Part shown: positions 24,755 to 29,011 of the stretch, piece after piece | Layout: each line of letters opens with the position of its first letter | How positions within the stretch are numbered: the first letter of the stretch is position 1 | IMG/VR virus record: IMGVR_UViG_3300023276_000346 | Span: 1-29,011 of that record | Reading direction: 5' to 3' (one strand) | From: a virus | Length of the DNA stretch: 29,011 nt | Notes under the pieces: model-generated | What the model was told of the DNA's origin: nothing | The model's database searches: none | The model's input: only the letters and a program-made list of their open reading frames with translations | Made by a program: the position numbers and the translations under genes

Positions 24755-25610
24755 TATGGGACTCCTTAACCTTCAGCATACGGTAGTTAGTGTCCGGGTT
24801 ATCGCCTACCCCCTTACGGGTACGTAGCGAGTACTCCACATGACCACCATTGTAAGTGCCCACCTCTGCGTCACCAAGAGCCTGTATAAGCCTTACCCTT
24901 GCTTCCTTCTCAACACGCTTAGTCTCTATCGAAGCCTTCCGTGCCTTCTCGTATAACTGTACCAACTTACGGTCAACCTCAGTCACCTTGGAGGGCACCC
25001 TCTTGAGCCTCTTCAGTGTACGCTGGGCAGGCAGGCACCCTTCCGGGCACACACCAGCCATTACATTGCTCTCCCAGAACACGGTGCATGTTTGTACCAT
25101 GCTGTCTATAATGTCCTGGTCACGCTCGACCACGTACAACTTGAACTTCAGTACGAAGTCAGGCATAAGCACGGGCACCCACACCCTGTCGAATCCAGTG
25201 ACATACATTTGCCACTGTGTCTGGGCTAGGTAGGTGAGAGGTATCTGGTCAGTCCCCTCCTCACCCCAGTCGTCGGTCTTGCTAGTAGTCTTTGCCTCAA
25301 CACCCTCGTTCTTACCAACCAGCACCCCGTCCATGGTAGCACTGGCCCACTTGAGTTCAGGGTGTACACGAAACTGATTGCGCTTGATCTTACCCACCTG
25401 ATCCTGGGCGAAGTCAAGTACACTCACCTCCAACAGGTTGCCCGACCTGATAGCGTCAGGCACCTTCTCATTGGAGGATTCAAACTCACTGGTCTTTGCG
25501 TAGTAGACATCCGCCGCCGTCTTGAACGGGCTAACACCCAAGACAGCGGGGACATCCGACGCACCAAGGTAACGCTTACGCCTTGCTTCGTGCGCCGGAG
25601 TTAACCCCAT
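24732..25610 (-). CDS. YqaJ/lambda-type exonuclease (PD-(D/E)XK)
   Basis: 292 residues; ATG at 25610. The N-terminus has 'RRKRYLGASDVPAVLGVSPF' (Gly16-Ala-Ser-Asp19), the typical opening of YqaJ-like phage nucleases. Probable active-site residues are E61, D94 (in 'TMDGVLVG'), E105-A-K107 ('GVEAKTTS') and Q131 ('AQTQWQMYVTG'), in the right order and spacing for the lambda exonuclease fold. The C-terminal third is Lys/Glu-rich and helical. The enzyme would resect dsDNA ends 5'-3' to make substrate for the ERF annealing protein downstream. The start lies directly after the small membrane-protein gene, with GAAGAGAGG ~10 nt before the ATG. Confidence 0.85.
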   Translation of the reverse strand: MGLTPAHEARRKRYLGASDVPAVLGVSPFKTAADVYYAKTSEFESSNEKVPDAIRSGNLLEVSVLDFAQDQVGKIKRNQFRVHPELKWASATMDGVLVGKNEGVEAKTTSKTDDWGEEGTDQIPLTYLAQTQWQMYVTGFDRVWVPVLMPDFVLKFKLYVVERDQDIIDSMVQTCTVFWESNVMAGVCPEGCLPAQRTLKRLKRVPSKVTEVDRKLVQLYEKARKASIETKRVEKEARVRLIQALGDAEVGTYNGGHVEYSLRTRKGVGDNPDTNYRMLKVKESHNGSTEKA

Positions 25611-25613
25611 AAC

Positions 25614-25769
25614 CTAACCTCTCTTCGTCAAGATTAAAGCGAACACCATTAGAATGAATCCGATTGCCAAGTAACCAAACACCATGAACCACACGCTAGG
25701 GAACACCGGGCCGCTCAGGTTAGCGATAGTCATGCACGCTACTGCGCCAAGCACACATAAGGCCACCAT
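25614..25769 (-). CDS. 51-residue two-TM membrane protein
   Basis: This small ORF fills the gap between the upstream XRE-type gene and the exonuclease. Its ATG (25769-25767) overlaps the XRE stop in a TAATG junction, and its TAG is 3 nt before the exonuclease ATG. The product, MVALCVLGAVACMTIANLSG then PVFPSVWFMVFGYLAIGFIL and a 'TKRG' end, has two hydrophobic segments (about 3-18 and 26-47) split by a short 'NLSGPVFPS' turn. Junctions this tight strongly suggest it is translated. Function is unknown; superinfection exclusion or inner-membrane modulation are common roles for such phage proteins, but nothing here shows it. Confidence 0.65.
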   Translation of the reverse strand: MVALCVLGAVACMTIANLSGPVFPSVWFMVFGYLAIGFILMVFALILTKRG

Positions 25770-26203
25770 TAGGAGCCTTCAGTGTACGGCTCAGTCATGT
25801 ACTCACTGAACTTGTTCTCAATGTAGTGGCTGTACCATGTCATGTACTTGAACGCCAAGGTCGAAGGGTCTTCGTCAAGCGGAGCAGCCAGCCCGTACAG
25901 TTGACTGATCCTCGGCAGCGACTTGCCGCACTCGAACTGACCCAACGTCACATGCGAACAGTCAGACAGGTCAGCCAGTTCCTTCTGCGAAAGCCCAGCA
26001 CGCATACGCAGTACACGCACAGGGTTGAACTGCACAAACAACTTACGAGTGACCGCCGCTTGCAACTTGTCCTTCGACTCCTTGGTAACAGCACCACCGC
26101 CATTGGCTTGCAGCACTGAGAGTACTAGATCAAGCACCTCGTTGGGCACTTCATCCGTTTGTTCTCGTTGGTTCTCTTCGGTCAAGGTTTCAAACCTCTC
26201 CAT
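25769..26203 (-). CDS. XRE-type helix-turn-helix regulator (second of tandem pair)
   Basis: 144 residues; ATG at 26203 with GAGGGAG 9 nt upstream, overlapping the previous XRE gene by 22 nt. The acidic N-terminal ~55 residues have no recognised domain. A helix-turn-helix follows at about residues 62-105: 'VRVLRMRAGLSQKELADLSD' then 'CSHVTLGQFECGKSLPRI'. The 'LSQKELA' helix and 'E.GKS.P' end are standard for XRE/Cro-CI-like DNA-binding domains. It probably regulates phage transcription. No protease-sensitive or dimerisation domain typical of full CI repressors is seen. Confidence 0.75.
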   Translation of the reverse strand: MERFETLTEENQREQTDEVPNEVLDLVLSVLQANGGGAVTKESKDKLQAAVTRKLFVQFNPVRVLRMRAGLSQKELADLSDCSHVTLGQFECGKSLPRISQLYGLAAPLDEDPSTLAFKYMTWYSHYIENKFSEYMTEPYTEGS

Positions 26204-26496
26204 ATCTCATACTCCCTCATCAGATTGACTGGATCTTCGAGCGTTGCTCGTGCCACCAGCCTAGTTAGTCTTGTCGTGGCTCGCTTATGCCCTGATTCCA
26301 CAGTTGAGTAGTATCCCCGGCTCATGCCAATCATGGCCGACAACTGCTCTTGACTTAGACCTAGAGACATACGTGCTACCCTATACGGGCACATGCATAT
26401 CCACGCTTTATGCATCGTCTTGCGGGAAGGAGGTGGGGTGCTAGATAATCTTCCGACGCACTCCCGGCCAACCCAATCCTCTCTGGGTAACGACAT
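26182..26496 (-). CDS. XRE-type helix-turn-helix regulator (first of tandem pair)
   Basis: 104 residues from the ATG at 26496; 35 nt after the GP88 stop. The ribosome binding site is weak: GAGGAGAGAG lies ~15 nt upstream, so a later in-frame start is possible (ATG giving MHKAWICMCP). The helix-turn-helix is 'YRVARMSLGLSQEQLSAMIG' then 'MSRGYYSTVESGHKRATTR', i.e. a small Cro-like domain with little else. Two adjacent, non-identical XRE genes in one operon suggest paired control, but which promoter they act on cannot be told. Confidence 0.7.
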   Translation of the reverse strand: MSLPREDWVGRECVGRLSSTPPPSRKTMHKAWICMCPYRVARMSLGLSQEQLSAMIGMSRGYYSTVESGHKRATTRLTRLVARATLEDPVNLMREYEIWRGLKP

Positions 26497-26531
26497 GTCT
26501 CTATTCTATCACACTCTCTCCTCGTTACAAG

Positions 26532-27473
26532 TTACTCTGCCACGTCCCGCAACGAATCCACAACGAACCCACTCGTGTCAGCCTTCGCTTCCTTACCCTT
26601 CGGCTTCAGCACCACAATGGCACCACCTTCCGGGTTGGTTTGTGTATCCAGGAAGCGGAAGTCATGCTCGTCTCCGTCAATCAGGTCAACCTTACGCCCG
26701 CTCGGCAGTGTGTACTGCCCCACTCCAAACTCAGGACGTTCACGGGACACCACCGACACGTTACCACCATACTCAAGCACGTTGATACAATCCGCCCAGT
26801 TATCCGAGCCTCGACTGAACGTGAGGTGGTAGTTGTATGGGAAGTCACCGTCCCTGAAACGTGCAAGGTACTTCAACATACGATGCGGTATCTTCGTGTA
26901 ATCGTAGTAGTGCACGTATGGTCGGTCAGTCAACTCAAAGATGTTCTTGCCCATGTCGCACAAGTACTTCTCCCATAAGATATCACTGCCACCGTTCAAG
27001 CGGACAGCCAACCCTTGGTCATACTTGGGGTGACCGGGGAACCCGAACGAAAGGTGACGAACTTCATCCACCACCCTACGTGTGAACCACACCCGGTCAG
27101 CCAAAAACATGCAAGTCTTAGCAAACTCATACAACTGGCAATCCCTGAACCGTAGGTGCCCAGCATACACTGCCAGGCATGTCTCCGAGCAGTGGTCAGC
27201 CTTAGGGCACGAGTTGTGCCTACTTACCCGAGGCATTAGTGCCCCCGGCAGGTAGAACTTCTGCTCGACAGCCTTCAGTATCAACTGACCCTCTAATGTA
27301 TCAGCGATCTCATTGGCCATCATGTGAGGGGACAAGAACATTACTGTTGACAAGTACCCCATTTCAACAGCCAACTTCCGTGCCTTACTGCTCTCACCTA
27401 GCAGGTTGTTCACCCTGAAGGGGTACCCATTGCTACGCTTCAAGCCAGGGACTTCAAGTATTGGTATACTCAT
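26532..27473 (-). CDS. GP88-family protein
   Basis: 313 residues; ATG at 27473 with AAGGAGAGAGAG immediately upstream. The sequence follows the GP88 (mycobacteriophage gene product 88) layout. A Cys cluster 'SCPKADHCSETCLAVYAG' gives C89, C95 and C99, with C112 and C121 nearby. Then come 'AVRLNGGSDILW' (family 'vRl...gDf'), 'YVHYYDYTKIP' (family 'fY.YTK') and 'FPYNYHLTFSRGSDN'. The C-terminal ~80 residues include an acidic 'DLIDGDEHDFRFLD' and a Lys-rich linker. The Cys cluster could bind a metal or iron-sulphur cluster. The biochemical function of the family is not known to me. Confidence 0.75.
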   Translation of the reverse strand: MSIPILEVPGLKRSNGYPFRVNNLLGESSKARKLAVEMGYLSTVMFLSPHMMANEIADTLEGQLILKAVEQKFYLPGALMPRVSRHNSCPKADHCSETCLAVYAGHLRFRDCQLYEFAKTCMFLADRVWFTRRVVDEVRHLSFGFPGHPKYDQGLAVRLNGGSDILWEKYLCDMGKNIFELTDRPYVHYYDYTKIPHRMLKYLARFRDGDFPYNYHLTFSRGSDNWADCINVLEYGGNVSVVSRERPEFGVGQYTLPSGRKVDLIDGDEHDFRFLDTQTNPEGGAIVVLKPKGKEAKADTSGFVVDSLRDVAE

Positions 27474-27515
27474 AACTCTCTCTCCTTCTAAGGCTGTATC
27501 ATCAGTGCAGGTAGC

Positions 27516-27593
27516 CTATCCCCTACATATAGGTGGGCATGTGGCGTATCTGGGCGTGTAGTTGCACTTTACCCATGCCATAAGCCCACCTAT
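27516..27593 (-). promoter_or_regulatory. Structured leader (stem-loop with micro-ORF) upstream of the GP88 gene
   Basis: Arms ATAGGTGGGC (27529-27538) and GCCCACCTAT (27584-27593) are perfect 10-bp complements. They are extended by TGGC (27542-27545) and GCCA (27577-27580) across a symmetric 3-nt internal loop, leaving a 31-nt apical loop. It lies in the 137-bp gap between the DUF932-like and GP88 genes. In the minus-strand RNA the stem overlaps a 21-codon ORF (ATG at 27581, TAG at 27516-27518) preceded by AGGTGGG, with Cys at 6, 15 and 19. An attenuator, RNA-stability element or leader peptide is possible; there is no poly-U run after the stem. Confidence 0.4.
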
Positions 27594-27610
27594 TTCAACT
27601 CAGTACCCGA

Positions 27611-28786
27611 TCAGTTCAGGCTCGACCAAGCGTTGTATCCCAACTCGTCACCCCAGGCTGCCGCCTGTTCTTCGTCCGGCACCGTGATCATACCGAGTGC
27701 CCTCGATCCGAGCACGCTCGAAGCCATGCTGAGGCGGTCATAGACTGCACTCGCTAGTTCACGACCCCTCGATTCCGTGCGGCTGAATCGGTTCTCGCCC
27801 AAGCCAGTAGTCTCTGCGTTCTGCAATGCCCAGGTCACGAAGTTTCTGACCCCAAGCATTGATCGACCACCTTCACCCTCGAAGGAACTACCGAGAGGTC
27901 CGGTATCGGGGAAGGTCCGAGACCACTGCTCCTTCAGGTCCGAGATTTGGCGGACACGCTTGCGAAGAATGCTCTTGGAACTGTACCCATCCTCAGGCTT
28001 CTTGAACGAAGCCTCCTCGCTCTCGGCTGTCTTGTACTCGGACGAAGACGACCAAGTGCCCGTCAATGCGAACGCAGCGAGCGAGTTGAAGCCCGAGTGA
28101 GTAGTCACCTGATCCGCCTCGATCTCCAGGTTCCTGCGTGCTTTCGCAAGCCCAATGGTATTTGGTTGAACACTGAGGCAAGCAGCGTTGAATGCCTCGT
28201 GAAAGGCCTCGAAGGTGGGCGGTCGCAGTGTACCGCTGTCGGGATCTGTGGTGTACGGTGTGCTGAGGGCACCGACTGTGTGCTTTGTCTTCTCGGTTGT
28301 CTGTGACGTGGTCACATACATACCGTTGAGACACGCCAAACGGGTGATCACGCTGTCGAATGACAACTTTGATTTGCTGTCCCAACAACAGTTCACTGTC
28401 ACCCCATGCCCGAGGTCACCAATCCCTCGGACATTGCTATGGGTGTCCCTCCATGAGACACCCAGCGACAGTCCAGCCAGCCCGCCACCCGACATGCGGC
28501 GTGACACCGTGACCTCGTACTCCTCGGGCACGTGCTCTTGGTCCAACACCCGTTGCAATCCTTTGACGACCTCTCCAATCGGGAGTGCCACATGGTTGTC
28601 CTTGTGATGGGCGATCACAAAGGAGGACGGCTTCGGTCCCAAGTTGTTGTGTGGTTGCATTGGTGACCGCACTGCTTCGGTGATCCAGAAACTGGATTCC
28701 ACATTGCTGCTTGAGTACACCCGCACTTTGTTGTGCGTCCACTGCAACAGGTCTTTGACCCTTGGGTGGTTTGCTAATCGACTCAT
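27611..28786 (-). CDS. DUF932-like phage protein
   Basis: 391 residues from the ATG at 28786, chosen because GAGGGAGAGAG lies immediately upstream; an in-frame GTG at 28813 adds nine residues but has no ribosome binding site. The N-terminal half has the flavour of DUF932 (YfjQ-like) proteins. 'SSFVIAHHKDNHVALPIGEV' is followed by 'YEVTVSRRM', 'HGVTVNCCWDSKSKLSFDSV' and 'TRLACLNGMYV', the last matching the family's 'R..C.NGm' signature. The C-terminal half is helical and polar. DUF932 proteins occur in many phages and plasmids in replication/recombination regions, with unknown function. It is the first recognisable gene of the minus-strand operon in this window. Assignment is tentative. Confidence 0.6.
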   Translation of the reverse strand: MSRLANHPRVKDLLQWTHNKVRVYSSSNVESSFWITEAVRSPMQPHNNLGPKPSSFVIAHHKDNHVALPIGEVVKGLQRVLDQEHVPEEYEVTVSRRMSGGGLAGLSLGVSWRDTHSNVRGIGDLGHGVTVNCCWDSKSKLSFDSVITRLACLNGMYVTTSQTTEKTKHTVGALSTPYTTDPDSGTLRPPTFEAFHEAFNAACLSVQPNTIGLAKARRNLEIEADQVTTHSGFNSLAAFALTGTWSSSSEYKTAESEEASFKKPEDGYSSKSILRKRVRQISDLKEQWSRTFPDTGPLGSSFEGEGGRSMLGVRNFVTWALQNAETTGLGENRFSRTESRGRELASAVYDRLSMASSVLGSRALGMITVPDEEQAAAWGDELGYNAWSSLN

Positions 28787-29011
28787 ACTCTCTCCCTCTA
28801 TCAAGCCTGACACAGACTATCCGTGCCAGGATATTTCAAGATTGAAGACGGGGTCCGTGTCGCCGGAAGCCCTGAGGCTATGCGGACTTACGAGTAACAG
28901 GATAAACCAAGACACTTTACCTCATACGGTGTATGTATGACCTATTACACACGGGTCTCCGAACCCCGTCCTCTCTGTCCTCTCACCACTTTAGGGGTGG
29001 GGCGTGTAAGT
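28787..29011 (-). promoter_or_regulatory. Non-coding upstream region of the minus-strand operon
   Basis: About 225 bp without a convincing gene on either strand, to the window edge. It should hold the leader, and perhaps the promoter, of the minus-strand operon. I see only loose matches to sigma70 -35/-10 boxes and do not call one. Two symmetries are visible: CATAC-GGT-GTATG at 28923-28935, operator-like, and 8-bp arms GACGGGGT (28847-28854) / ACCCCGTC (28963-28970) enclosing about 108 nt. These could be binding sites for the XRE regulators or chance matches. Confidence 0.3.

Noticed and set aside
28787-28813. GTG at 28813 as the start of the DUF932-like gene
   Set aside because: No ribosome binding site, whereas the ATG at 28786 has GAGGGAGAGAG directly upstream.
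1-29011. tRNA or rRNA genes and insertion sequences
   Set aside because: No cloverleaf-like segments, rRNA signatures, transposase motifs or flanking inverted repeats with target duplications were noticed on either strand.

Overview
The window is part of the genome of a short-tailed (podovirus-like) dsDNA bacteriophage. No bacterial housekeeping gene, rRNA or tRNA is visible. The plus strand (1-23755) carries a tightly packed late block whose order matches the T7-type head-tail module: end of a major capsid protein, two small virion proteins of the Gp80-like fold, a tail adaptor (gp11/tail tubular A type) fused in frame to a long beta-repeat region, a tail nozzle (gp12/tail tubular B type), a small gp14-like core protein, and then three giant proteins (1473, 2083 and 1220 residues) in the positions of the internal virion/DNA-ejection proteins. 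A short putative lysis and accessory cassette follows: a holin-like protein, a two-membrane-segment lipoprotein-like protein and a very basic protein. Junctions are mostly 1-4 nt stop/start overlaps (TAATG, GTGA), and several starts are GTG or TTG. The host cannot be identified; the spanin-like candidate would suit a Gram-negative host, but only weakly.

The minus strand (28786 down to 23860) is a convergent operon of DNA-metabolism and regulatory genes. Transcribed from right to left, it holds a DUF932-like protein, a GP88-family Cys-motif protein, two small XRE-type helix-turn-helix regulators, a previously unlisted 51-residue two-TM protein, a YqaJ/lambda-type exonuclease, an unknown 123-residue acidic protein, and an ERF-family single-strand annealing protein. 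The exonuclease and annealing protein make a Red-like recombination pair. The two transcription units meet at about 23755-23860, where nested inverted repeats could form a bidirectional terminator.

The most unusual point is that the 2083-residue virion protein contains two stretches resembling the catalytic core of tyrosine recombinases, in tandem: R1074/K1107/D1269..R1272/H1303/Y1321, and a more degenerate R1426/K1456/W1551..K1554/H1583/Y1592. If these are real, the phage may inject a recombinase with its DNA instead of expressing one after infection. The 2083- and 1220-residue ORFs may also be one ~3300-residue protein split by a -1 frame switch near 19035-19080. A second architectural oddity is the in-frame fusion of about 24 copies of a 23-residue beta repeat to the adaptor, which has its own well-formed internal ribosome binding site.

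All identifications come from reading motifs and gene order by eye; no database search was possible.
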